From assembly GCA_030758355.1 (NCBI GenBank), contig JANREL010000064.1, positions 1 to 33,221 of the forward strand: 33,221 nucleotides of DNA. Reading direction: 5' to 3'. Of this stretch, positions 9,146 to 17,723 are shown one piece after another. Position 1 is the first letter of the stretch. The number at the start of each line of letters is the position of its first letter. The stretch comes from Polaribacter sp. (GTDB lineage Bacteria; Bacteroidota; Bacteroidia; Flavobacteriales; Flavobacteriaceae). The notes beneath the pieces are model-generated. The model saw only the letters and a program-made list of their open reading frames with translations, was not told the DNA's origin and made no database searches. The position numbers and the translations under genes are program-made.

Positions 9146-10864
9146 TTAATTACTATTTTTTCTTGATAAATAATCAGCCAATTGCAATGCGTTATAAGCA
9201 TTTACAAGTCTTCCAGAAGCTGATAAATCCTCAAAAGGGACTAATTCTCCTGTTGGATTTTCTTCAGTTTGAGAACCAGGTTTGATGACTTTAAAATCGA
9301 TTTTTACTCCTGAATTCATCAAAATATATTTTACTTCTTTTGCCGATAAATTTGGGTAATATGCTCTTATCAAAGCGGCAACTCCAGATGTTGATGGTGA
9401 TGCCATTGAAGTACCACTTAAAGGCTCGTATTCGTTTTTTGGAACTGTTGAATAAATATCAACTCCAGGCGCAAAAATATCTACATTGATTTTACCGTAA
9501 TTAGAAAAAGTAGCCACCAATTCTTCATTATAATACAAACTACTTGCGCCAATAGTTATCACATTATCTGCAAATTCGGTTTTTAAATCTTTAGAATCAT
9601 TTGGATAGGTGGCCTGAATATCAATGTTTTTACTATCGTTCCCAGCTGCATTTACAATTAATACATCTTTTTTTGCTGCATAAGCAATGGCATCAAAAAC
9701 CCATTCTTTGTTCGGTGAAAAACGTTTTCCAAAACTTGTATTGATAATTTTCGCACCATTATCAACGGCATATCTGATTCCTAAAGCAACATCTTTGTCA
9801 TGTTCATCACCATCAGGCACCACACGAACTGTCATAATTTTTACAGTATTAGCAACTCCTTTTGCGCCTTTATTATTATTCCTTGAAGCAGCAACGATTC
9901 CAGCAACATGTGTTCCATGCTTTTCCAAATCTTTATTACCAATTACATTATTATTGCCATAAAACTTATCATTGATATCATACAAATTATCTCCTAAATT
10001 GGCACGATCATTCAGATTTAAATCATACCCTTTCATGGCTTTCAGTAACTCACCTTTATAGTCCTTTACTTCTTTCAAATAACCGATTAAATCCTCTTCT
10101 GTAGCACCATTTTCTAAGACTTTTTTGATGGTTTCTATTTGTGTAATCATTAATAAACTCGCTGGTTTTAAGCTGTCCAAATCGTTAATTCTCAGGTTGT
10201 CTTTGCCTGCAAATCTCCTAACATCTTCAAAAACAGCTTTCAAACGTTCCAAATTGTTTTGCGTTTGTTCCATCTCTTGGATTTCAAATTCTTTTTGACT
10301 GATAGTTAAACGATATTCTAGTTCTAATTTTTGATATGCTTCAAAAGCAGCTTTGTCATTTTCAGAGATGTCTTCTGCTTTTTTATCACCAAATTTCTCA
10401 CGACCTTTTTTTACCAAACGAGTGATTTCTAATTGATCAGCATTGATGATTTTTCCTGATGCATTTCCTAAAAAATTCCAGCCATGGATGTCATCTACAT
10501 AGCCATTTTTATCATCATCAATACTGTTTCCTTTAATTTCTTTGGTGTTTGTCCAAAGTACATCTTTCAAATCTTCATGTTCAATATCCACACCAGAATC
10601 TGCAATTGCAACGATTACAGGAATTGATTTTTTCCCTTCTAAAAATTGATAGGCTTTTGCCAAACTCATCCCTACAACAGAATCTTTCATCAAATCTGCA
10701 TGAGACCAAAACTTTTCCTCTTCATCAGAAAGTACTGATTGTTTTGGGGTAATTTTAATTGGAGCATCAAAATTGGGTAATGATAAAACTTTTTGAGTTG
10801 ATGCACAACTCGCTAAAAAAAGCGCGACAAAGGCACTTAAAAAAAGTGATTTTAGGATTCTCAT
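9146..10864 (-). CDS. S8 (subtilisin-like) serine peptidase, lipoprotein
   Basis: A 572-residue secreted subtilase. The signal peptide ends Phe-Leu-Ala-Ser-Cys, with Cys20 the likely lipidated residue. The catalytic triad is Asp89 (IADSGVDIEH), His316 (KHGTHVAGIVAAS) and Ser486 (LSGTSMASPSTSG), with the oxyanion Asn409 in AAGND. Asp and His are 227 residues apart, far more than in ordinary subtilases. The extra stretch (about 135-305) is highly charged and helical, with a likely coiled coil at about 165-215. The enzyme is probably anchored in the outer membrane facing the periplasm or the surface. It starts 13 bp after the MBL hydrolase gene, so the two form an operon. Confidence 0.94.
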   Translation of the reverse strand: MRILKSLFLSAFVALFLASCASTQKVLSLPNFDAPIKITPKQSVLSDEEEKFWSHADLMKDSVVGMSLAKAYQFLEGKKSIPVIVAIADSGVDIEHEDLKDVLWTNTKEIKGNSIDDDKNGYVDDIHGWNFLGNASGKIINADQLEITRLVKKGREKFGDKKAEDISENDKAAFEAYQKLELEYRLTISQKEFEIQEMEQTQNNLERLKAVFEDVRRFAGKDNLRINDLDSLKPASLLMITQIETIKKVLENGATEEDLIGYLKEVKDYKGELLKAMKGYDLNLNDRANLGDNLYDINDKFYGNNNVIGNKDLEKHGTHVAGIVAASRNNNKGAKGVANTVKIMTVRVVPDGDEHDKDVALGIRYAVDNGAKIINTSFGKRFSPNKEWVFDAIAYAAKKDVLIVNAAGNDSKNIDIQATYPNDSKDLKTEFADNVITIGASSLYYNEELVATFSNYGKINVDIFAPGVDIYSTVPKNEYEPLSGTSMASPSTSGVAALIRAYYPNLSAKEVKYILMNSGVKIDFKVIKPGSQTEENPTGELVPFEDLSASGRLVNAYNALQLADYLSRKNSN

Positions 10865-10877
10865 TTCTGTAAAATTC

Positions 10878-11720
10878 TTAAGTAAATATTTCTGAAAATT
10901 GGTGAGTGGAGTTTAGTCTGATGCCTTTTTCGGTATGTTGTACAGTGCACAATTCGTTGGTAGCGTCATGTTCTAAAAACAGGTAAAATTGATGTTCAGC
11001 AGCTTGGTTCAAAAAAGCCGCTTTTTCTTTGATAGTTAGTAAAGGTCTGGTATCATACCCCATGACGTATGGCAAAGGAATATGCCCAACTGTGGGTAAC
11101 AAATCTGCCATAAAAACAATCGTTTTCCCTTGATATTGAATGATGGGCAACATTTGCTTTTCTGTATGCCCGTCAATAAAAAGCACATCAAAACCCATTT
11201 GATCTTTCGCATTTCTATGGATAAAATTGAGCTGACCATTTTCTTGAATTGGTAAAATATTTTCTGATAAAAATGACGCTTTTTCACGAGCATTGGGTTC
11301 TGTAGCCCATTTCCAGTGTTTGTCATTTGACCAAACTTTAGCATTTTTAAAAGCAGGAATTAGCAGCCCATTTTTATCTTTTTCGATGACACCACCACAA
11401 TGATCAAAATGCAAATGCGTCAAAAAAACATCCGTAATATCGTCTTTGTGAAATCCTAATTTTTTCAATGAAGCATCCAAAGAAAAATCTCCATAAAGAG
11501 CGTAATGACTAAAAAATTTATTAGATTGTTTATTTCCTAAACCTGTATCAATTAAAATCAAACGATTTCCTTCTTCAATTAACAAGCAACGCATGCTCAT
11601 CTCTATCAAATTATTGGAATCAGCAGGATTGGTTTTTTGCCAAATTGATTTTGGAACAACGCCAAACATGGCACCTCCATCTAATTTAAAATTTCCTGTT
11701 TCTATGGGATATATTTTCAT
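10878..11720 (-). CDS. MBL-fold metallo-hydrolase
   Basis: A 280-residue metallo-beta-lactamase-fold hydrolase with the dinuclear metal motif THLHFDH (101-107), a further His185 in FIDGHT and Asp206 in FMADLLP. There is no signal peptide, so it is cytoplasmic. The general shape, with LIDTGLGNK (57-64) and a GHIPLPYVMGYDT segment, resembles the lactonase-like subgroup that includes quorum-quenching and methyl-parathion-hydrolase-like enzymes, but the substrate cannot be named from sequence. It is first in the MBL-S8(-M1) minus-strand run, behind a promoter overlapped by a palindrome at 11759-11776. Confidence 0.88.
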   Translation of the reverse strand: MKIYPIETGNFKLDGGAMFGVVPKSIWQKTNPADSNNLIEMSMRCLLIEEGNRLILIDTGLGNKQSNKFFSHYALYGDFSLDASLKKLGFHKDDITDVFLTHLHFDHCGGVIEKDKNGLLIPAFKNAKVWSNDKHWKWATEPNAREKASFLSENILPIQENGQLNFIHRNAKDQMGFDVLFIDGHTEKQMLPIIQYQGKTIVFMADLLPTVGHIPLPYVMGYDTRPLLTIKEKAAFLNQAAEHQFYLFLEHDATNELCTVQHTEKGIRLNSTHQFSEIFT

Positions 11721-11758
11721 TGTAAAATTAGGTTCTTCACGTAATAGGTCATAAAAAT

Positions 11759-11776
11759 AACCATTTCAAAATGGTT
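11759..11776. promoter_or_regulatory. Perfect palindrome abutting the MBL hydrolase promoter
   Basis: AACCATTT-CA-AAATGGTT has two perfect 8-bp half-sites and directly follows the -7 box of the minus-strand promoter. It could be an operator over the transcription start or, as RNA, a small hairpin followed on the minus strand by ATTTTTA (attenuator-like). It is also 111 bp upstream of the divergent GH53 gene. Confidence 0.5.
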
Positions 11777-11806
11777 GCAAATCTTTTTTATGATTTTGTA
11801 AACAAA
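11777..11806 (-). promoter_or_regulatory. Promoter of the MBL hydrolase gene
   Basis: On the minus strand TTTG (11803-11806), a 17-nt spacer and AAGATTTGC (11777-11785) fit the Bacteroidota promoter with one mismatch in the -7 box (A for the first T). The start codon is 57 nt further on. Confidence 0.5.
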
Positions 11807-11886
11807 AAAATCATTTAAAAAAATCAGGTTAAAATTCACTAACTTTAAGGAGTATCTAAATTAATTTATATTTAACGATTAACAAT

Positions 11887-12933
11887 ATGATTATAAACAG
11901 ATTATGTGTATTAAAATTTATCTTTATATTTTTATATTTTAGTTTTTATGTGAATGCTCAGAAGTTTATGATTGGCGCAGATTTATCTTTTGCAAAAGAA
12001 GCAGAGGACAATGGATTTGTTTTTAAAGAAAATAAGAAATCTAAAAAAGTAGTGGAAATTTTTAGTGAGCATGGTTACAATTGGATACGATTACGATTAT
12101 TTCACAGTCCTACAGTACTTCCAAACAACCTAGAATACACAATCAGTTTAGCCAAAGAAGCAAAAAACCGAGGATTTAAATTTTTATTAGATTATCATTA
12201 TTCAGATACTTGGGCTGATCCCGCCAAACAATATGTACCAAAAGCTTGGGAAGGGAAAGCTCAGAAAGAAATCGAAAATTTAGTATACGAGTATACAAAA
12301 GAAACTTTAGAAGCTTTTAGAAAAGCAGATGTATATCCAGATATGGTTCAGATTGGAAATGAAATAAGTACTGGTATGCTTTGGCCTTATGGAAAATTAC
12401 CGGAAAATTGGGACAATTTTGCAGCATTACTGAAAGCAGGAATCAATGGGGTTTATGCAAGTGTTGCTAATAACTCCATTCCAAAAATTATGATTCATAT
12501 TGATAAAGGAGGAGACAAAGAATTTACGGAGTATTTTTTTGACAAACTCAATACATATAACATACAATTTGATGTTATTGGTCAATCTTACTACCCTTGG
12601 TGGCATGGCAGTTTGTTAGACCTAAAAGATTGTTTGCATTTTACAGCTTTAAAATATGATAAAGATATTGTTTTGGTAGAAACTGCCTATAACTATGCCC
12701 AAGCTGAATACAGCAGTAAGCCTGCACCATTTTCTGAAACACCCCAAGGTCAAAAAGATTTTTTAGAAGAAGTACATAAAATAATTTTAGCGATTCCAAA
12801 TAATAAAGGAAGAGGAATATTTTGGTGGGAACCTGCTGCTCCGAACAAAAGTTTTTCAAATAGAACTTATTTTGATAAAGAAGGCAATGTTTTACCTGTA
12901 ATAACTGTTTTTGACAAATATGTTAGATTTTAA
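11887..12933 (+). CDS. GH53 endo-beta-1,4-galactanase (short form)
   Basis: GH53 enzymes cleave beta-1,4-galactan side chains of pectin and arabinogalactan. The 348-residue protein has a signal peptide (1-24, ending Val-Asn-Ala-Gln) and a single catalytic barrel. The acid/base is Glu159 in VQIGNEIS, and the probable nucleophile is Glu265 in VLVETAYN. Other family marks are IGADLSF (29-35), WIRLRLF (66-72) and DYHYSDTWADP (102-112). There is no T9SS tail, so it is probably periplasmic or released otherwise. It ends 11 bp before a second, longer GH53 gene. No SusC/SusD pair is near. Confidence 0.93.
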   Translation: MIINRLCVLKFIFIFLYFSFYVNAQKFMIGADLSFAKEAEDNGFVFKENKKSKKVVEIFSEHGYNWIRLRLFHSPTVLPNNLEYTISLAKEAKNRGFKFLLDYHYSDTWADPAKQYVPKAWEGKAQKEIENLVYEYTKETLEAFRKADVYPDMVQIGNEISTGMLWPYGKLPENWDNFAALLKAGINGVYASVANNSIPKIMIHIDKGGDKEFTEYFFDKLNTYNIQFDVIGQSYYPWWHGSLLDLKDCLHFTALKYDKDIVLVETAYNYAQAEYSSKPAPFSETPQGQKDFLEEVHKIILAIPNNKGRGIFWWEPAAPNKSFSNRTYFDKEGNVLPVITVFDKYVRF

Positions 12934-12944
12934 AATAACTTGAA

Positions 12945-14621
12945 ATGTTTCAGAAATTTAAGATAATTAAAGCCATTTTGTTTTGTTTTGTATTTTACAA
13001 TAAAACTGTTTTCTCTCAATCCATAGAAATTACTTCTTTTAATAAAAATCCGTTAGAAGTAAGCCCTATTTTAGGAGGCAATTTAACTGTGAATTTCAAA
13101 TATTCTAGTGAAATTGGGGCAACAAATAATCATGTATATATTAGTTTAGAAATCTTAGATGCAAATAATCAATTTGTTAAAACCATTTCAGAAAGCACCC
13201 TACAAAATCAACAAGCTGGAACAAATATTCAAAAATCAGTCAATTTCTTTGTAGGAAGTAGCAATCAATTATCAGCAAATTTACCAAATGGACAGTATTA
13301 CCAAGTAAAAGCAATCTTGTATAAAAGTGGAGGTTGGACTGAAAATGCTTGGGCTGGTCATTGGAATACACCTGCCTTAATAGTTCAAGATACTAGTAAT
13401 TATCAGTTTAGCAATAATCCTATCAGCAAAGGAGCAGATATTAGTTGGATGACAGAAATGGAAAAGAGTGGTTTTTCATGGAAAGATAACAATGGAAATT
13501 TAAAAGAATTGATACATTTATTAAAAGAATATGATCTAGATGCTGTGAGGTTGAGAGTTTGGGTAAATCCTGATGTTTCCCCAGCTAATGGATGGTGTGA
13601 TATTGAAGACATGGTTAAAAAAGCTGAACTCGCAAAAGCTGCAGGATTTGATATAATGATTTGCATTCATTTTAGCGATTGGTGGGCAGATCCAGGAAAT
13701 CAAACCAAGCCAGCTGCATGGGCAAATTATACAATTCCTCAATTAGAAAGTGCCCTTTACAATCATACAACTGATATTTTAAATGCATTGAATGCAAAAG
13801 GGATTACACCAAAATGGGTTCAAATTGGCAATGAAACAAGTGATGGAATGTTGTGGAATTCAGGAAAAGCATCAACAGGAGGTTTTGGAAATTATGCAAA
13901 ATTTATAAATTCAGGAACAAATGCTATTAAAACATTCAACAATTCTATCAAAACAATTTTACACCTTCCAAGTGGAAACGACAATCCTCTATTTCGTTGG
14001 AATATTGATGGATTGATAAACAATGGATTGGTTGAAGGTAGATTAGATATTATAGGAATGTCTTTATATCCAGAAGAAAGCAATTGGATTTCGATGGTAA
14101 ATGATACCTATGACAATATGCTAGATATAAAATCAAGGTACAATAAAGACGTAATAATGGCAGAAGTTGGTTTTGCAAGCAATAGACCAGATATTTCTCA
14201 TCAGTTTTTAACTTATATTATTGAAAAAACAAAACTAGCCAACGGTTTGGGTGTTTTTTATTGGGAACCAATTGCACACAAAGGTTGGAAATCTTATCAC
14301 AAAGGAGCTTGGGATGAAGACGGGAGTCCTTCTATAGCTATGGATGCTTTTTTAGACAACAATACACTCTCAGTAACTGATTTTATAAAACAAAAAGCTA
14401 TGTCATATCAAATTTCTCCAAATCCAACAAACGATATGTTACAAGTAAATTCTTTTCTAAAAGAAATATCATCAATCCAAATTTATGATATAAATGGTCG
14501 CATTATTCAAGAAATAAACATTCAAAAATTTGCAACGACATTTTCAATTTCTCATCTTTCTAAAGGTATTTATTTTGTGAGAATCAATAATGAAAAATCA
14601 ATAAAATTTATCAAAAATTAA
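12945..14621 (+). CDS. GH53 endo-beta-1,4-galactanase with T9SS sorting domain
   Basis: A 558-residue second galactanase. A signal peptide (about 1-25) is followed by a beta-rich N-terminal module (about 26-150) of unassigned family, the GH53 barrel (about 160-475) and a type A type IX secretion domain (484-558: ISPNPTNDMLQVN, then a Gly-Ile-Tyr-Phe-Val-Arg segment). Glu297 in VQIGNETSDG is the acid/base and Glu407 in IMAEVGFAS the nucleophile. It would be exported through T9SS to the surface or medium, unlike the first copy, so outer digestion followed by periplasmic digestion is plausible. The two genes are 11 bp apart and surely co-transcribed. A strong terminator follows. Confidence 0.94.
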   Translation: MFQKFKIIKAILFCFVFYNKTVFSQSIEITSFNKNPLEVSPILGGNLTVNFKYSSEIGATNNHVYISLEILDANNQFVKTISESTLQNQQAGTNIQKSVNFFVGSSNQLSANLPNGQYYQVKAILYKSGGWTENAWAGHWNTPALIVQDTSNYQFSNNPISKGADISWMTEMEKSGFSWKDNNGNLKELIHLLKEYDLDAVRLRVWVNPDVSPANGWCDIEDMVKKAELAKAAGFDIMICIHFSDWWADPGNQTKPAAWANYTIPQLESALYNHTTDILNALNAKGITPKWVQIGNETSDGMLWNSGKASTGGFGNYAKFINSGTNAIKTFNNSIKTILHLPSGNDNPLFRWNIDGLINNGLVEGRLDIIGMSLYPEESNWISMVNDTYDNMLDIKSRYNKDVIMAEVGFASNRPDISHQFLTYIIEKTKLANGLGVFYWEPIAHKGWKSYHKGAWDEDGSPSIAMDAFLDNNTLSVTDFIKQKAMSYQISPNPTNDMLQVNSFLKEISSIQIYDINGRIIQEINIQKFATTFSISHLSKGIYFVRINNEKSIKFIKN

Positions 14622-14653
14622 AGTGAACATTCAATTAGAATATTCTTAAAAAT

Positions 14654-14687
14654 AAAAAATCGCAACAATAAGATGTTGCGATTTTTT
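14654..14687. terminator. Bidirectional terminator between GH53 and tRNA-Cys
   Basis: A perfect 14-bp inverted repeat (core TCGCAACA/TGTTGCGA, flanked by six A and six T) with a 6-nt loop. It serves the plus-strand galactanase genes and the minus-strand tRNA-Cys. Confidence 0.93.
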
Positions 14688-14688
14688 G

Positions 14689-14759
14689 AGGTGTCGAGCG
14701 GATTCGAACCGCTGTAGATGGTGTTGCAGACCATTGCCTAGCCACTCGGCCACGACACC
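14689..14759 (-). tRNA. tRNA-Cys (GCA)
   Basis: A 71-nt minus-strand tRNA: acceptor stem GGTGTCG/CGACACC, D arm GCCGAGTGGCTAGGC, anticodon stem ATGGT/ACCAT around loop CTGCAAC (anticodon GCA), and T arm AGCGG-TTCGAAT-CCGCT. The discriminator base is U, an identity element of tRNA-Cys. CCA is not encoded. It lies downstream of folB but has its own promoter. Confidence 0.97.
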
Positions 14760-14776
14760 TTGTTTAATTAAGGAGT

Positions 14777-14807
14777 GCAAATTTACGTAAAAATACAATT
14801 TCTACAA
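14777..14807 (-). promoter_or_regulatory. Promoter of tRNA-Cys
   Basis: TTG (14805-14807), 19 nt, then TAAATTTGC (14777-14785): a full Bacteroidota promoter, starting transcription about 12 nt before the tRNA. The stretch from ATTTGC through ACTCCTT is identical to that of the rplM promoter. Confidence 0.75.
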
Positions 14808-14820
14808 GATTTTTTTGTGC

Positions 14821-15177
14821 TTATCGTTTTTTTGTCAAAACAATTACCACTTCTTCCACATTCCCTCCTATTGGTGGATTTATTTTTGAAACACCTACCG
14901 TTGCTTTTTGTACCATTGGAATTTCTTTAAAAAAACGGTTCAAAATTCGATTAGCCACTTCTTCCAATAATTTTGAACGAATCGCCATTTCCTCTTTTAC
15001 TATTTTATTCAAATGCACGTAATCAACAGTATCTGATAAATCATCTGTTTTTGCTGATTTTTTTAAATCGGCCTTCACAGAAACATCTATTCTATATGGC
15101 GAACCAATGGCAGCTTCCTCATCCAAACAGCCATGAAATGCATACAATTTGATATTTTTAACTTTGATAATTCCCAT
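14821..15177 (-). CDS. folB: Dihydroneopterin aldolase FolB
   Basis: FolB converts dihydroneopterin to 6-hydroxymethyl-dihydropterin and glycolaldehyde in folate synthesis. The 118-residue protein starts MGIIKVKNIKLYAFHGCLDE, with the family's Tyr-Ala-Phe-His-Gly motif, and has the Asp-Thr-Val-Asp-Tyr segment and the KATVGVSKINPPIGG end, where the conserved Lys lies. It is a normal single-domain cytoplasmic enzyme. It starts 5 bp after the DUF2452 gene on the same strand and so is the second gene of that operon. No other folate gene is in the window. Confidence 0.94.
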   Translation of the reverse strand: MGIIKVKNIKLYAFHGCLDEEAAIGSPYRIDVSVKADLKKSAKTDDLSDTVDYVHLNKIVKEEMAIRSKLLEEVANRILNRFFKEIPMVQKATVGVSKINPPIGGNVEEVVIVLTKKR

Positions 15178-15182
15178 GATAT

Positions 15183-15599
15183 TTAATTTATTACATCAAC
15201 TTTTTCCCACATTTTATCCGAATTTAATCTAAAAGAACCTAGGTACTCAAAATTACATTGATTTGGATGAATGATGGATAAAAAATTCACCTGATTTTTA
15301 TCTTTGTATAAATAGTATTCCTCGCCAATGTTGGGTTCAAAACTGAATTTCGAATTATATACCAAATCGTTATAATGGAATTTTTCCATCAACTTTTCGT
15401 ATTGCTTTTTTACTTCCTCAAACTCTGATTTTATTTTTTTATTGACTCTTTGTACCCCGTCATTTTTCCAAGTCGCTGTATTTAATGGCTTAATGGCAGG
15501 CGCACTTGAAGAAGTTCCATAGGGTTTTAGAGCAGCATCATATTGCTGAGTTTCTTCATTAAAAACAACTAAATCGGGTTTTTTTGCTCCGTTTTTCAT
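15183..15599 (-). CDS. DUF2452-type conserved protein
   Basis: A 138-residue cytoplasmic protein of unknown function that I recognise as the DUF2452 type common in Bacteroidota. It has an N-terminal LVVFNEETQQYDAALKPYG segment, a charged helical middle (Lys/Glu-rich, about 45-75) and a C-terminal segment with EEYYLYKDK and SIIHPNQC. I start it at ATG 15599. An upstream in-frame TTG at 15608 overlaps the -7 box TAAATTTGC (15605-15613) and cannot be both. With this start the mRNA is nearly leaderless. It is followed by folB after 5 bp. Confidence 0.8.
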   Translation of the reverse strand: MKNGAKKPDLVVFNEETQQYDAALKPYGTSSSAPAIKPLNTATWKNDGVQRVNKKIKSEFEEVKKQYEKLMEKFHYNDLVYNSKFSFEPNIGEEYYLYKDKNQVNFLSIIHPNQCNFEYLGSFRLNSDKMWEKVDVIN

Positions 15600-15604
15600 A
15601 TGGT

Positions 15605-15613
15605 GCAAATTTA
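15605..15613 (-). promoter_or_regulatory. -7 promoter box of the DUF2452-folB operon
   Basis: TAAATTTGC on the minus strand, with its G 7 nt from the ATG at 15599. It decides the start codon choice. No clear -33 box was seen. Confidence 0.55.
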
Positions 15614-15675
15614 CTACAAAAAGTAGTTTTTGGCTTAGATTGTGAAAAATTTAACGCTAAAAAAAAGCAGCAATA

Positions 15676-15891
15676 TTATCCTGTAAAAAAATCAAACACA
15701 TTACTAATTGTACTAGTTTTCGTTCTATAAAACTCGGTATATGTGCATCTTTCACAGGTTACACTGGTAAATTTTTCAGTTTGAATATCAAACATTTTTG
15801 AGAAAACACCACCTGTAGCTCGCATTTGTCCTAATTTATATGTTTTACAAGAACATTTTGGACAGGTATAATTTCGTATTTGGTCACTCAT
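15676..15891 (-). CDS. Small zinc-ribbon protein
   Basis: A 71-residue protein with two Cys pairs: TCPKCSCK (9-16) and TCERCTYTEFY (45-55). This is the zinc-ribbon of predicted nucleic-acid-binding proteins (PF09855-like). The segment between them carries Ala-Thr-Gly-Gly-Val-Phe-Ser-Lys-Met-Phe-Asp-Ile-Gln, and the C-terminus is Phe-rich. Its function is unknown. It lies alone between the DUF2452 gene (same strand, 76 bp downstream) and the divergent glnS. Confidence 0.82.
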   Translation of the reverse strand: MSDQIRNYTCPKCSCKTYKLGQMRATGGVFSKMFDIQTEKFTSVTCERCTYTEFYRTKTSTISNVFDFFTG

Positions 15892-15997
15892 GATTTTAAG
15901 ATTTAAAATTAGAAGTTCAATTTACAAATTTGTCACCGATACTCAATGTCAATAAAGTATTTTATGTAATTTTACCGCTTAATTTTTGCACACAAAC

Positions 15998-17683
15998 ATG
16001 TCTGAAGAAAAAAAAACGCTCAATTTCTTAGAGCAAATTATTGAAGAGGATTTAGCAAACGGAATGCCAAAACAAAACTTGCGTTTTCGTTTTCCGCCAG
16101 AACCAAATGGCTATTTACACATTGGTCATACTAAGGCTATTGGCATTAGTTTTGGCTTAGGATTAAAATACAATGCGCCTGTAAACTTGCGTTTTGACGA
16201 TACGAATCCCGCAAAAGAAGAACAAGAGTATGTAGATGCAATAAAAAATGATATTTCTTGGTTGGGTTACACTTGGGCTAACGAATGTTATTCATCTGAT
16301 TATTTTCAAGAAATGTATGATTGGGCAGTTCTACTTATAAAAGACGGAAAAGCCTACGTAGATTCTCAAACCTCAGAAGAAATGAGAATTCAAAAAGGAA
16401 CACCAACTGAACCAGGTGCCAATAGTCCTTTTAGAAGCCGTTCTGTGGATGAAAATTTATCCTTATTTCAAGGAATGAAAGACGGGAAATTTAAAGAAGG
16501 GGAGCATGTTTTGCGTGCAAAAATCGATATGAGCTCTCCAAATATGTTAATGAGAGATCCATTGATGTATCGAATTTTACACAAAGCACACCATAGAACA
16601 GGAAATCAATGGTGTATTTATCCAATGTATGATTGGGCTCACGGTGAAAGCGATTACATAGAGCAAATTTCGCATTCTTTATGCTCGTTAGAATTTAAGC
16701 CTCACAGAGAATTGTATGATTGGTTTAAGGAAAATGTTTATGCATACAGCTCAGAAAAATATCCGTTAACTCCAAAACAACGAGAATTTTCGCGTTTGAA
16801 TTTGAGTTACACCATTATGAGCAAGCGAAAACTACTCAAATTGGTAGAAGAAAATATCGTTTCAGGTTGGGATGATCCAAGAATGCCCACCATTTCTGGT
16901 TTGCGTAGACGTGGCTATACACCTGCGTCTATCAGAAGTTTTGTGGAAACCGTAGGGGTTTCAAAACGTGAAAATGTAATTGATGTAGCGCTTTTAGAGT
17001 TTAAAATACGTGAAGATTTAAACAAAACAGCGAATAGAGTCATGGCGGTTTTAGATCCAGTAAAAGTGGTTGTTACGAATTATCCTGAAGACAAAGAAGA
17101 GTTTTTGCAAGCTGAAAACAATCAAGAAGACGAAAGTGCAGGTTTTAGAGAAGTTCCTTTTTCAAGAGAAATTTATATTGAAAAAGAAGATTTTCAAGAA
17201 GAAGCCAATAAGAAGTTTTTTCGATTGAAATTGGGAAGCGAAGTTCGATTGAAAAACGCCTATATCATCAAAGCCGAAAGCTGTACAAAAGATGAAAACG
17301 GAAATGTAATTGAAATTCAATGTACCTATGATCCGTTAAGTAAGTCTGGGAGTGGCACTGAAGAAAGTTTGCGAAAAGTAAAAGGGACTTTACACTGGGT
17401 TTCTGTAAAACATGCTGTAAAAGCAGAAGTAAGAGCCTATGATCGTTTGTTTTTAGATGAAGCTCCTGACGCGCACAAAGACAAAGATTTTATGGAATTT
17501 TTAAATCCAAATTCGTTAGAAATCATTCCAGCTTTTGTGGAGCCAAGTTTGCAAACTGCTAAAATTGGCGAGCGTTTTCAATTTCAACGTTTGGGCTATT
17601 TTTGTGTGGATAATGAAACTACTGAAACCAAATTAATATTCAATAAAACTGTTGGATTACGTGATTCTTGGGGTGGGAATTAA
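15998..17683 (+). CDS. glnS: Glutaminyl-tRNA synthetase
   Basis: A class I synthetase that charges tRNA-Gln. From the chosen start it has 561 residues, normal for the family. Motifs: the PPEPNGYLHIGHTKA region with HIGH at 41-44, and IMSKRKL, the KMSKS equivalent (MSKRK at 274-278). The C-terminal two-barrel anticodon-binding domain includes LHWVSVKHA. I start at ATG 15998 (MSEEKKTLNF). The upstream in-frame TTG at 15986 overlaps a -7-like AATTTTTGC. The presence of GlnRS means glutamine is attached directly rather than through GatCAB. It converges with the DUF5916 gene; no clear terminator lies in the 40-bp gap. Confidence 0.96.
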   Translation: MSEEKKTLNFLEQIIEEDLANGMPKQNLRFRFPPEPNGYLHIGHTKAIGISFGLGLKYNAPVNLRFDDTNPAKEEQEYVDAIKNDISWLGYTWANECYSSDYFQEMYDWAVLLIKDGKAYVDSQTSEEMRIQKGTPTEPGANSPFRSRSVDENLSLFQGMKDGKFKEGEHVLRAKIDMSSPNMLMRDPLMYRILHKAHHRTGNQWCIYPMYDWAHGESDYIEQISHSLCSLEFKPHRELYDWFKENVYAYSSEKYPLTPKQREFSRLNLSYTIMSKRKLLKLVEENIVSGWDDPRMPTISGLRRRGYTPASIRSFVETVGVSKRENVIDVALLEFKIREDLNKTANRVMAVLDPVKVVVTNYPEDKEEFLQAENNQEDESAGFREVPFSREIYIEKEDFQEEANKKFFRLKLGSEVRLKNAYIIKAESCTKDENGNVIEIQCTYDPLSKSGSGTEESLRKVKGTLHWVSVKHAVKAEVRAYDRLFLDEAPDAHKDKDFMEFLNPNSLEIIPAFVEPSLQTAKIGERFQFQRLGYFCVDNETTETKLIFNKTVGLRDSWGGN

Positions 17684-17723
17684 TAGTTAAGCCGATAGTT
17701 TTTGGACCACAGTAGATTAATGA

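Noticed and set aside
9687-9962. Plus-strand open frame inside the S8 peptidase gene
   Set aside because: It lies antisense to the catalytic domain; composition and lack of start context mark it as a shadow.
10878-11720. Quorum-quenching lactonase as a firm name for the MBL hydrolase
   Set aside because: The HxHxDH motif and general shape are shared by many subgroups; the substrate cannot be decided from sequence.
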